From: CAYNRE01 sp964399535
GTDB lineage: Bacteria; Planctomycetota; Planctomycetia; Pirellulales; CAYNRE01
Reading direction: 5' to 3'
DNA: 64,000 nucleotides
Assembly: GCA_964399535.1 (NCBI GenBank)
Contig: CAYNRE010000009.1
Span: 1-64,000 of the forward strand
How positions within the stretch are numbered: the stretch's first letter is position 1; each line of letters opens with the position of its first letter. A model generated the notes under the pieces. That model saw only the letters and a list, made by a program, of their open reading frames with translations, ran no database searches and was not told the DNA's origin. Below are positions 7,657-14,977 of the stretch, piece after piece. A program made the position numbers and the translations under genes.

Positions 7657-7675
7657 GGTAACAGATTCAGTAACA
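7657..7675 (+). repeat. candidate integrase arm site, left
   Basis: GGTAACAGATTCAGTAACA occurs 108 nt inside the left att repeat. A near copy (17 of 19) lies at 12367-12385, 83 nt inside the right att repeat and in the same orientation. Each copy also has an internal GTAACA doublet. Paired sites inside both ends of an element are what arm-type integrase or excisionase sites look like. Confidence 0.5.
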
Positions 7676-7851
7676 CCCCGGCCGCGACACGCTCGGTTGA
7701 AACGCGAGCTAACGCCACCATGTAAACACCTTCGCGGTTTGGTGGCCTTAGGTGGGGCTTGATTCCAATTTCAAATTTTCGCAATCATCCCCAAAGACGC
7801 GGCGGGGAAGCGGCTTTCCCCGCAACAAAAACCCCACGGAGGGACGCAAAA

Positions 7852-8055
7852 ATGGGAGTAACGGTTCCCAAGCTGCTGGACCGCCAGCAGGTTTGCGAGG
7901 CGCTGGGCTGCCGTCCGAGCAAGCTGGACCAAATGAGGCGCAACGGGAGTTTCCCCCCGGGCCGGCGGGTCGGCGGGCGGCACGTGCGGTGGACTACCGA
8001 CGACGTTGCGAATTGGATTCGTCGGTTGCCGACGGCCAAAGTGGGAGGTCGCTAA
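7852..8055 (+). CDS. excisionase-like helix-turn-helix protein, 67 residues
   Basis: Start at ATG 7852 with a strong GGAGGG ribosome site 8 nt upstream. The product carries an AlpA/MerR-type HTH: LLDRQQVCEALGCRPSKLDQ, then MRRNGSFPPGRRVGG and VRWTTDDVANWIRRL. This is the typical small DNA-binding protein at the head of an integrative element, acting as excisionase or activator. It ends in a TAATG overlap with the next HTH gene, so the two are translated together. Confidence 0.8.
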   Translation: MGVTVPKLLDRQQVCEALGCRPSKLDQMRRNGSFPPGRRVGGRHVRWTTDDVANWIRRLPTAKVGGR

Positions 8056-8336
8056 TGGCCAGACCCACGACGCCCCCAGATTCTTCCCGGCTCGGGCCCA
8101 TCGAGCCGGGGAATCTTTACCCGGTTGCTGTTTTGATGGCCCGCGCGGGTCTTGGAAGGTGGGCCATTCGGCAACTACGACGCGAGCGAGGATTGCCCAT
8201 CCGAATGCTGGGTGGCCGATCCTACATTCTTGGCGCCGACTTCATTCGTGTGGCGTTAAACGACGACGCCCGGGCTGGTACCCCGGGCATCGCCAAAAAC
8301 CCCGAACGGCAAGGTCAGGGAGAATATGGAAGCTAA
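8055..8336 (+). CDS. second small HTH-type protein, 93 residues
   Basis: The ATG overlaps the previous stop (TAATG, 8053-8057). Residues about 22-70 (LYPVAVLMARAGLGRWAIRQ, then LPIRMLGG and YILGADFIRVAL) fit a diverged HTH_17 fold: two helices followed by a Gly-Gly-Arg wing. The last 25 residues look unstructured. It overlaps the following gene by 11 nt. Two successive small HTH proteins suggest one regulator and one directionality factor, but which is which cannot be told. Confidence 0.65.
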   Translation: MARPTTPPDSSRLGPIEPGNLYPVAVLMARAGLGRWAIRQLRRERGLPIRMLGGRSYILGADFIRVALNDDARAGTPGIAKNPERQGQGEYGS

Positions 8337-8757
8337 CAAATCGGAGGTGGAATCCGCAATAGTAGCGGGTTCCAGGGGGCATGGAATGCCCACGCGCCAG
8401 GATGGCGCAACGCCCGAGGCCGTTCTGAGAGCTGCCCTTGAACGGTCGGCACCCGGCACCTTTGCGGCGGCGCTCTACCGGCGAGCCCTGGCACCGGATG
8501 CAACACCTTCGCAAGTTCGGTTGGCGCTCGACCATGCCCAAGGTGATTGGCGGCGACGTGCCCGACAGCTAGACGCGGACCGTGCGGCGACCGTGGCGGT
8601 CCGCGACCTGCGAGCCCTTCGAGGCGGTGCTGCGGACCATGAGCCGGCGGCCTTAAAGCAACTGCTGCTGGAAATTCGCGAGCTACGCGGCGAGGTCAGC
8701 GAATTGGTTGCGACACCTGCACGGCCGCAACGGCCGAGGGGGTTGGCCGGTGTCTAA
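8326..8757 (+). CDS. hypothetical protein, 143 residues
   Basis: A 143-residue, Ala/Arg-rich helical protein overlapping both neighbours (11 nt with the HTH gene and 8 nt with the ATPase gene), so it belongs to one translationally coupled unit. The middle (ALYRRALAPDATPSQVRLAL) and the C-terminal part (LKQLLLEIRELRGEVSELVA) look helical, the latter possibly a short coiled coil. No family is recognised. A partner role for the RepA-like ATPase is an inference from coupling. Confidence 0.6.
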   Translation: MEANKSEVESAIVAGSRGHGMPTRQDGATPEAVLRAALERSAPGTFAAALYRRALAPDATPSQVRLALDHAQGDWRRRARQLDADRAATVAVRDLRALRGGAADHEPAALKQLLLEIRELRGEVSELVATPARPQRPRGLAGV

Positions 8758-10222
8758 TATCGTCGTTCGCATCGACCCGCCCAATGGACGACCGCATCGG
8801 GCTGTGCGGTTCCTGTCCGGGGACCGAGAAATATATCGAGACAGCATCGACCCGGACAGCGGCCGAGGTCGCGCCCAGGCGATTGAAGGGCTGGCGGCGG
8901 CACTGGACCAGCCCTCGGAAACACTTGCCCACCTGGGGCAGCAAATCCGCGAGGCGGCCGACGCGGCCAACGACGCGCCGGTCCGTGCCGAGCTGGTGAG
9001 CCTGGCCGACGTCGAGCCCGAGGCCGTGACCTGGCTCTGGCCGCAAAGGATTGCCTTGGGCAAGCTGACCGTGGTTGCCGGCGACCCGGGATTAGGGAAA
9101 TCGTTCTTGTCGCTTGACCTGGCGGCGCGGGTATCGACGGGCTGCCGCTGGCCTGATGGCAGCGGCGACGCCCCCCTGGGCTCGGTGGTGCTGCTGAGCG
9201 CGGAAGATGACCTAGGGGACACGATCCGCCCAAGGCTCGACGCGGCCGGTGCGGACGTGGCCCGGATTCACTCCCTGGCTGCGGTCTGTGGGGTCGACCA
9301 AAACGGCGAGTATCGTCGCGCCTTCGACCTGTCGCGAGACGCGGCCAGACTCGAGCAAGTCATCGCCCAGCTAGGCGACTGCCGGCTGATAATCATTGAC
9401 CCCATATCATCCTACCTGGGCGCGACTCACGGCAACGATAACGTCGAGGTTCGCGGTGTGCTGGCGCCCTTGAGCGAGCTGGCCGGTAGGCTCGGCGTGG
9501 CCGTGGTGGCAGTCAGCCATCTGCGGAAGGGTGAAGGCCCGGCCATGTACCGCACGATGGGCAGCATGGCGTTCGTCGCGGCGGCTCGAGCTGCCTTTGC
9601 CGTGTGCAAAGACCCCGAGGATGAGGCCGGGCGGCGGCGGCTGATGCTGCCGGTCAAGAACAATTTGGGGAACGATGAGACCGGCCTGGCGTACCGGCTG
9701 ATGGCACCTGAACCCGGTGCCATACCGCACGTGCTATGGGAACCGGAACCAATCACAACCTCGGCCGACGATGCCCTGGCCCGGCCGAAAGAGCGGCCGG
9801 GACCGAAGCCGGACGCGGCAGACAGAGCCGAGGCGTTCCTGCGGAAGCACCTGGCCGAGGGTCCGCAACCGGCGGCCGAGCTGACCGAGACGGCGCACGA
9901 TGAGCACGACATTTCAGAGCGAGCCCTGCGGCGAGCCCGCAAAGCGCTCGAGGTGACGGCCTACCGCGAAACGCCTACCGGGCCGTGGTGGTGGAAGCTG
10001 CCCGACGATTCCCCAGGCGGCCAAGTTCCAGGCGGCCAAGACCCTGATACTCAGAAACTTGGCCATCTGGGCCACCTGGGCCAAAACAAGGCGAAAACCG
10101 CCGATTCTGTCGCCGGCGAGCCCCAGGCGGCCAAGTTACCGGAATGTGGCCACCTGGGCCCGGACGATACCAAAAACACCCCTAGGCCGGATCCGTTCGA
10201 GGACGCAGCCCCTTGGACCTAG
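8750..10222 (+). CDS. RepA-like RecA-fold ATPase (AAA_25) with C-terminal winged helix
   Basis: A 490-residue protein from a GTG with a GAGGGGG ribosome site, overlapping the previous stop. Walker A is GDPGLGKS at 111-118, Walker B is in RLIIIDPISSY, and the sensor region is VAVVAVSHLRKGEGP. This is the hexameric RepA/KaiC-like helicase family common in plasmids, phages and integrative elements. The segment at about 375-430 (LTETAHDEHDISERALRRAR and following) is a predicted winged helix. The last 70 residues are low-complexity and repeat GHLG. It would serve island replication in place of the primase-helicase used by island 1. Confidence 0.85.
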   Translation: MSNIVVRIDPPNGRPHRAVRFLSGDREIYRDSIDPDSGRGRAQAIEGLAAALDQPSETLAHLGQQIREAADAANDAPVRAELVSLADVEPEAVTWLWPQRIALGKLTVVAGDPGLGKSFLSLDLAARVSTGCRWPDGSGDAPLGSVVLLSAEDDLGDTIRPRLDAAGADVARIHSLAAVCGVDQNGEYRRAFDLSRDAARLEQVIAQLGDCRLIIIDPISSYLGATHGNDNVEVRGVLAPLSELAGRLGVAVVAVSHLRKGEGPAMYRTMGSMAFVAAARAAFAVCKDPEDEAGRRRLMLPVKNNLGNDETGLAYRLMAPEPGAIPHVLWEPEPITTSADDALARPKERPGPKPDAADRAEAFLRKHLAEGPQPAAELTETAHDEHDISERALRRARKALEVTAYRETPTGPWWWKLPDDSPGGQVPGGQDPDTQKLGHLGHLGQNKAKTADSVAGEPQAAKLPECGHLGPDDTKNTPRPDPFEDAAPWT

Positions 10223-10233
10223 GAGCATCCCTA

Positions 10234-10353
10234 ATGGGCACCCAACCCCTCAACCAACTAACCAGCGGCTGAGCCCTTTGGCGTGGGGGGGATGATGGCT
10301 GGGACGACGCCAACCGTCTGCTGGCCGAGGCGGCGGCCGCCGACTGGGACTGA
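10234..10353 (+). pseudogene. micro-gene with an in-frame TGA
   Basis: A good ribosome site (AGGAG, 10221-10225) precedes ATG 10234. The frame reads MGTQPLNQLTSG, then TGA (10270-10272), then 26 open codons ending WDDANRLLAEAAAADWD before a second TGA. The second part has the residue mix of a real helical peptide and no start of its own. This may be a short gene broken by one substitution or merely a 12-residue peptide. No selenocysteine element was sought in detail. Confidence 0.3.
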
Positions 10354-10486
10354 CCCCCGGGGGGTAGCGCATCACGCCGACTTCACCTGCGGTAGACCGT
10401 CCGTGTAGCGACACGCGCATTTTCGCGTAATTCAGCAAAGTGTAAGGCCGCCGTTTAATCGGCCCGAAAAACCGGACCCCCCAAAC

Positions 10487-10768
10487 ATGAGCACACCCGC
10501 CAAACGTTTCCGCTGGACCGCCCCAAGCCGCACGACCAGCGCGGCAAGCCGGCTGTATCACACCAATCGGTGGAAGAAAGCATCCCGAGAGTTCTTGGCC
10601 ATGAATCCGCTGTGCGTCCTATGCGAGAAGGCCGGCAAGGTAGTGCCTGCGGCCCACACGGACCACGTAAGGCCGCACCGAGGTGACGTTGCGTTGTTCT
10701 GGGACGCGGACAACTGGCAACCGTTGTGCGCGAGCTGCAACGCCAGGAAGGCGCGCGGCAAGGTGTAG
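10487..10768 (+). CDS. small HNH endonuclease
   Basis: A 93-residue phage-type HNH protein. The basic N-terminus is followed by LCVLC (zinc pair 1), the H-N-H core TDHVRPHRGD with a DNWQPLCASCNARK stretch carrying the Asn, zinc pair 2 and closing Lys/Arg residues. Such proteins nick or cut DNA; in phages they often help terminase, but there is no terminase in this island. No good ribosome site is seen. It lies 134 nt upstream of the second structured RNA. It is far too short to be an IscB-type RNA-guided nuclease. Confidence 0.85.
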   Translation: MSTPAKRFRWTAPSRTTSAASRLYHTNRWKKASREFLAMNPLCVLCEKAGKVVPAAHTDHVRPHRGDVALFWDADNWQPLCASCNARKARGKV

Positions 10769-10902
10769 GGGGGGTGGCGAAATTCTGGACGCGGCGAAGC
10801 GCCACGACCGTGTGTAAGGCGCGCATATTTTCGGCCAAAAATCAGGATGGGGGCTAAACCCGAGCTTGCACCTGCGGCAACCCACGTACAGAATTGCCAC
10901 CT

Positions 10903-11056
10903 GCGACTGCCCTCTGACGGGAACAGCAATCGCACGCGGCGTGGAAACCGCGCAGGGAAACCTCTGATGTTCCGCCGAACGTCCCATCCCGGGCTAATCG
11001 TGCGCTTCGGCGCAGTCACGCCCTGCGTGATTTTCCACCGACTAGCCCGGGGTGGG
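10903..11056 (+). ncRNA. structured RNA element, copy B: hairpin plus H-type pseudoknot
   Basis: This is the second copy of the element at 5615-5770. P0: 10903-10906 with 10930-10933 and 10908-10910 with 10926-10928, again with a C/A mismatch (10907/10929). S1: 10941-10947 with 11032-11038 and 10949-10957 with 11021-11029, with a small internal loop. S2: 10983-10996 with 11043-11056, 14 bp with one G-U at the equivalent place. S3: 11001-11005 with 11010-11014, capped by TTCG instead of GCAA. Spacers have near-identical lengths in the two copies. AAACCT directly after S1 and a TGTTYCGCC-like segment before S2 are conserved. It lies between the HNH gene and the integrase. Confidence 0.8.
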
Positions 11057-11211
11057 CCGTTTGCTTTTCCAACAGGCGCGAGCCCCGCAGAGGCGATTAC
11101 AAGCCCTGGGATGCTCGACGTGTTCCTAGTCGATGAGGCGCGCCGGATGGCGTGAGGCGCAAAGCTGGTGCGTCGTTTTTCTGATGTGACCCTAGAAAGC
11201 GAGGTTTCCGC

Positions 11212-12489
11212 ATGGGAAGGGATGAAATCAGCGTCAAATCCGTCTGGTACCCAGACCGTGGCGCGTTCGTGCTTCGGTACCGTGACCCACTATCGGGCAA
11301 GGTGAAAACCAAATCGGCCAAAACCAAGAATCGACGCGAGGCCGAGCGGGCGGCGGCCAAGTGGGAATCAGACCTGCGCGACGGCCGCTACAAACCGATG
11401 TCGAAAGTGAGCTGGACCGAGTTTCGCCAGCGCTACGAAACCGAGGTTCTAGCTTCTCTGGCGGCCGGCACCGAGGAGAAGGTGAGCCATATCTTGGATT
11501 GCGTCGAGCGGCGTCTGGGCGTCGTGCTGCTACGCGAGCTAACCGCCGAGCGAATCGCGTTCTATCAGACCGAGCTACGTAAGGCCGGTCGAAGTGAATC
11601 GACCATCGCGAGCCATCTGGCCCACCTGCGGGCCGCGCTGGCCTGGGCCGTGCGGGCCAAGCTGGTGCCTGCCCTGCCCACGATTGAGAAACCCAGACGG
11701 GCCAAGAATTCCAAACTGATGAAGGGCCGGCCTGTCACCCTGGAGGAATTCGAGCGGATGCTGGCCGTGGTCCCCAAGGTGGTCGGCGCGGAACACGCCC
11801 CCGCCTGGGAGCGCTATTTACGCGGCTTGTGGGCAAGCGGCCTGCGGCTGGTGGAATCCCTGGAGTTGTATTGGGACCGTCCCGACAAGCTGCGGGTGGA
11901 CTTCGACGGCAAGCGGCCGATGCTCCATATCCCGGCCGAGCTTGAGAAGGGGCACAAAGACCGGCTGTTGCCGATGTCGCCCGAGTTTGCCGAGTTCCTA
12001 GCGGCGACGCCCGAGCATGAGCGGACGGGTCAGGTGTTCCCGATCCCCTACCGCCGTGGAGTTGGCGCTATCACTCCACGGTGGGCCGGTCGAATCGTCA
12101 CCCAGATTGGCAAAGCTGCTGGGGTCAAAGTTGACGAGCGGCCGTGCAAGCCGGACGGGAAGGGGCGGCCCACGGTCAAAGTGAAGTGGGCAAGCGCCCA
12201 TGACCTACGGAGAGCCTTCGGCCTGCGGTGGTCAACTCGCGTGATGCCCGCCGTGCTCCAGTTGTTGATGAGGCACGAGGCGATTGAAACGAGCTTGCGG
12301 TACTACGTCGGGCGCGACGCCGAATCAACGGCCGACGTGCTCTGGGCGGCCCACGAGGCGGCGAGCGGTAACAGAATCGGTAACAGGGGCCAGAAAACCG
12401 ACTTCGCCCAGGAGCCGGCACGCATCCCGGAATGTGTCAATAACGTCTTTCTTGGTAATGGGTTGCAAACTGGCCGAGGCGGGACTTGA
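11212..12489 (+). CDS. tyrosine recombinase/integrase of island 2
   Basis: A 425-residue integrase. The N-terminal residues 1-65 hold an arm-binding beta-sheet (VKTKSAKTKNRREAERAAAK), then a core-binding domain to about 170 and a catalytic domain. Visible motifs are Arg in ASGLRLVESLEL, His-x-x-Arg in AHDLRRAFGLRW, and His/Tyr in LLMRHEAIETSLRYYV. The ribosome site is weak (GCGAGG). The stop codon (12487-12489) lies inside tRNA-Leu, so the last residues are encoded by the attachment site. It shares only family-level likeness with the island 1 integrase, yet both use the same tRNA. Confidence 0.92.
   Translation: MGRDEISVKSVWYPDRGAFVLRYRDPLSGKVKTKSAKTKNRREAERAAAKWESDLRDGRYKPMSKVSWTEFRQRYETEVLASLAAGTEEKVSHILDCVERRLGVVLLRELTAERIAFYQTELRKAGRSESTIASHLAHLRAALAWAVRAKLVPALPTIEKPRRAKNSKLMKGRPVTLEEFERMLAVVPKVVGAEHAPAWERYLRGLWASGLRLVESLELYWDRPDKLRVDFDGKRPMLHIPAELEKGHKDRLLPMSPEFAEFLAATPEHERTGQVFPIPYRRGVGAITPRWAGRIVTQIGKAAGVKVDERPCKPDGKGRPTVKVKWASAHDLRRAFGLRWSTRVMPAVLQLLMRHEAIETSLRYYVGRDAESTADVLWAAHEAASGNRIGNRGQKTDFAQEPARIPECVNNVFLGNGLQTGRGGT
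12367..12385 (+). repeat. candidate integrase arm site, right
   Basis: GGTAACAGAATCGGTAACA lies inside the 3' end of the integrase gene, 83 nt inside the right att repeat. It matches 7657-7675 at 17 of 19 positions in the same orientation. The coding overlap weakens the case slightly, but the paired placement at both island ends favours a recombination role. Confidence 0.5.
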
Positions 12490-12526
12490 ACCCGCACGTG
12501 GGTTGACCCCACCCGGGATTTTAAGT
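12469..12526. repeat. attachment site repeat, tRNA copy (58 bp)
   Basis: This is identical to 7492-7549. It covers the tRNA-Leu 3' end, T arm, variable arm and the 3' part of the anticodon arm. It is the chromosomal (right) junction of island 2, and the intact tRNA is retained on this side. Confidence 0.93.
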
Positions 12527-12557
12527 CCCGTGCGTCTGCCGATTCCGCCACTCGGCC
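12471..12557 (-). tRNA. tRNA-Leu(UAA)
   Basis: An 87-nt class II tRNA on the minus strand. The acceptor stem GGCCGAG (12557-12551) pairs with CTCGGCC (12478-12472), with discriminator A at 12471. The anticodon stem CGGGA/TCCCG encloses CTTAAAA, giving anticodon TAA (12523-12521), and a long variable arm follows. CCA is not encoded. It is the integration site for both islands, which lie at its 3' side. Confidence 0.95.
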
Positions 12558-12682
12558 GTATTGTTCCAGGGGCCGCTCGCGCCTTCAGGCGGCACACGCC
12601 GGCCACGCTCCAAGCGCGAGCTGGCGGGCCGTTTCGCTTCCTCCCCCGCCCAATCTCCTTTCGGCCCGGACCAGGGCTGTGG

Positions 12683-13162
12683 TCAGGCGGGCCGTAGAAA
12701 ACTCAGGTGCAATTCCGCATGACGGCATTGAAACTGTTCCCACTCCGTCGGCGTCAGTTCTCCCAACAGACCATTGGGATACCGCTGCGGTTCGCTCCGC
12801 CACCTGCGAACGGCGCGATCCAACGCCGCTAGGCCCTCTTCGAGCGAAACATTGGGGCCCGGCACCAACTTTCGGCCCGCCTTGGGAAGCTGAAATCCGG
12901 CCGGTAGCGGGCGAGTGAGAAACCGATTGCGCAGCAGGGTTCGCACCACCAGCCGAATGACCCACGGCGGCCGGAAGGCGGGGGGGCCGTCCAAGGGCGA
13001 CTCGATCCCCTGGGCCAGGTGCCAGGCGATTTGGCCTAAATCCCAATTGCCCAGGGCTACCACTTCGCCCGCCGAAAGGCGCTTCACCTCGGCCTCGACC
13101 TCGTCCAGGTTGTCGAAGTGAACCTTTCGCCTTCCTGTCACCTTCGAAGTGTTTACCGTCAT
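12683..13162 (-). CDS. DUF1569 (DinB-like) family protein
   Basis: A 159-residue protein started at MTVNTSKVTGRRKVHFDN, where family members usually begin. The segments VVALGNWDLGQIAWHLA, RNRFLTRPLPAGFQLPK and WEQFQCRHAELHLSFLRP are typical of DUF1569, a four-helix DinB/YfiT-like fold that often binds a metal through His residues. The substrate is unknown; related folds act as thiol S-transferases. It is the first clearly chromosomal gene after the tRNA. Confidence 0.8.
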   Translation of the reverse strand: MTVNTSKVTGRRKVHFDNLDEVEAEVKRLSAGEVVALGNWDLGQIAWHLAQGIESPLDGPPAFRPPWVIRLVVRTLLRNRFLTRPLPAGFQLPKAGRKLVPGPNVSLEEGLAALDRAVRRWRSEPQRYPNGLLGELTPTEWEQFQCRHAELHLSFLRPA

Positions 13163-13652
13163 CTTGGTCAACTCACATCGAACCTGCAAAACCCGGCGAT
13201 GTCGGCGGCAGCGGTCGGCCGCTGGCCGCCCTGAAGCAACCTCGGCGCGTCTCTAGGTGCTTCGGCTTGCCCACCGCTGGGCGAGCAATCGCCCAACATA
13301 ACCGGCCGGAGCGGGGAAGGCCACCAACGCCGCCGGGTGTTGGCGAGCCGCGCGCGGCGCTTCCGACTAGCGAGCACTTCCCCAACCAACCGTCGGGCCG
13401 GTGCCCCCGCTGCCCAGGCTCGCCTGAACGGTACCGCTGCGCTATGATCGCAGTAGGCGGTTCGCCGCCGCGCGCTTGCGTTTACGCAATGAAACGGCCC
13501 GATCGCTAGTTCGGCGCACCTCGGGCCTGGGTAAATGCCACGCAAGTCGTGGCGCCCGGTGGGCCGCCCGGCGCTCTGTCGGGTCGGCGGCCGTGGAAGT
13601 TGCCGGCCCGGCTCGATCCCCATTCCCGCTCACTGGCGTCCAGAAAATCACC
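13163..13652. other. 490-nt gene-free stretch between divergent genes
   Basis: No coding region is convincing here. The one structure seen is a hairpin of TGGGCGA (13278-13284) and TCGCCCA (13289-13295) around a GCAA loop, with no T-run. It should hold the promoters of the DUF1569 gene (leftward) and the C69 peptidase gene (rightward), but no clear promoter motif could be picked out. Confidence 0.5.
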
Positions 13653-14831
13653 ATGTGCGACACGGTGGTCCTAGTCGAAGCCGGCCGCGTTCTGTTCGCC
13701 AAGAACTCGGACCGCGACGTGAACGAGGCCCAGGTCCTCGAGTGGCATCCAGCCGCTCGGCATGCGCCGGGCAGTAGCCTTCGTGCCACCTGGATCGAAC
13801 TGCCGCAGGTGGACCAGACTCTGCCAATCTTGATCAGCCGCCCGTTCTGGATGTGGGGGGCCGAGATGGGCACCAACGCCGCCGGCGTCACGATTGGCAA
13901 CGAGGCCGTGTTTACCCGAGAGCCGCTGGAAGCCTTCGGCCTGACCGGCATGGACTTGCTGCGGCTGGCCTTGGAGCGAGCCGACACCGCGGCGCGGGCC
14001 GTCGACACCATCGTCTCTCTCCTGGCCGAGCACGGCCAGGGTGGGGGCTGTGGCCTGGAAAACCGCCGCTTCAGTTACCACAACAGTTTCCTGGTGGCCG
14101 ATCCGGGCGAGGCTTTCGTCCTGGAAACAGCCGGGCGGCACTGGGCCGTGGAAGCCGTGGCCGGACGCCGCTCGATCTCCAATGGGCTGTCGATTCCCGC
14201 CTTCGCCGCACAATACGCCGACCCCCTTCGCACCCGCGTGGCCGAGGCCCGGCGGCGCCGCCAGCGCACCCAGTGCCTGGCCGAAAGAGCCACGAGCGTA
14301 GCCGACCTGATGCGCCTGCTGCGCGATCATGGCGCGGGCCAGGCGGCGCCCACGTACCGCTGGCTCAACGGCGCCATGAGCGCCCCTTGCATGCACGCGG
14401 GCGGATGGCTGGCCGGATCGCAGACCACCGCTTCCTGGGTGGCCGAGTTGCGGCCGGGCCGGGCCCAACACTGGGCCACGGCCACGGCGGCCCCCTGCAC
14501 GGGCCTGTTCAAGCCGGTTGCGGTCGACCAGCCGCTCGACCTGGGGCCACTCCCCACCGACCGGCCCGATGCCGATTCGCTCTGGTGGCGCCACGAGCGG
14601 CTGCACCGCCGAGTAATGACCGATCCCGAGCGGCTCGGTGCTCTGTATTGGGAACAGCGCGATTCGGTCGAACGCGAGTGGCTAGCGCATCCCCCCGATT
14701 CGGCAACCGCGTTCGCCCAGGGAGACCGCCTGTTGGCTCGTTGGACCGCCCAGGTCGTGGCCGCCGAGGGGCCCGACCGGCGCCCCGCGCTGGTCCGCGG
14801 TTTTTGGGCGCGGCGCCAGGTGGCGTGGTGA
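13653..14831 (+). CDS. C69 family peptidase/secernin-like protein
   Basis: A 392-residue Ntn-hydrolase. The start at 13653 gives MCDTVVLV, where Cys2 becomes the N-terminal nucleophile after Met removal, the hallmark of peptidase C69/U34 and secernins. FAKNSDRDVNEAQVLEWHPA and the segment from GVTIGNEAVFT into the GGCGLENRRFSYHNSFLVAD core are conserved in that group. Family members are dipeptidases or amidases. No signal peptide is seen once the start is placed at Cys2. It ends at a strong shared terminator facing the PEP-CTERM gene. Confidence 0.85.
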   Translation: MCDTVVLVEAGRVLFAKNSDRDVNEAQVLEWHPAARHAPGSSLRATWIELPQVDQTLPILISRPFWMWGAEMGTNAAGVTIGNEAVFTREPLEAFGLTGMDLLRLALERADTAARAVDTIVSLLAEHGQGGGCGLENRRFSYHNSFLVADPGEAFVLETAGRHWAVEAVAGRRSISNGLSIPAFAAQYADPLRTRVAEARRRRQRTQCLAERATSVADLMRLLRDHGAGQAAPTYRWLNGAMSAPCMHAGGWLAGSQTTASWVAELRPGRAQHWATATAAPCTGLFKPVAVDQPLDLGPLPTDRPDADSLWWRHERLHRRVMTDPERLGALYWEQRDSVEREWLAHPPDSATAFAQGDRLLARWTAQVVAAEGPDRRPALVRGFWARRQVAW

Positions 14832-14863
14832 ATTCTTGGTTGCTCGCGGTGGCGCAGTACAAA

Positions 14864-14900
14864 GCCCGCCCGCAGATCAACGAACGATCTGCGGGCGGGC
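14864..14900. terminator. bidirectional terminator between convergent genes
   Basis: GCCCGCCCGCAGATC (14864-14878) and GATCTGCGGGCGGGC (14886-14900) form a perfect 15-bp stem with a 7-nt loop, 32 nt after the peptidase stop and 78 nt from the PEP-CTERM stop. There is no long T-run. Strength and position support a terminator for both convergent genes. Confidence 0.75.
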
Positions 14901-14977
14901 CTGAGAATTCATCGGGCAATTCGCCGGGAGCCACGCGCTCGCTCGGGGGAGAGCTTACGCGGCACGGCCGAGCCGAA

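Larger units (their letters stand above)
7492..12526. mobile_element. integrative island 2 in tRNA-Leu(UAA)
   Basis: The unit is bounded by two identical 58-bp repeats and is 4,977 bp long if one repeat is counted out. It holds, left to right, two HTH genes, an unknown, a RepA-like ATPase, an HNH gene, the second copy of the structured RNA and a tyrosine integrase whose stop codon lies inside the tRNA. There are no structural or transfer genes, so it probably depends on another element to move between cells. Confidence 0.88.

Noticed and set aside
10487..11056. HNH gene plus RNA considered as an IscB/OMEGA (HEARO) system
   Set aside because: The HNH protein has only 93 residues and lacks RuvC and other IscB domains; the RNA lies downstream of it and in island 1 there is no HNH gene beside the same RNA.
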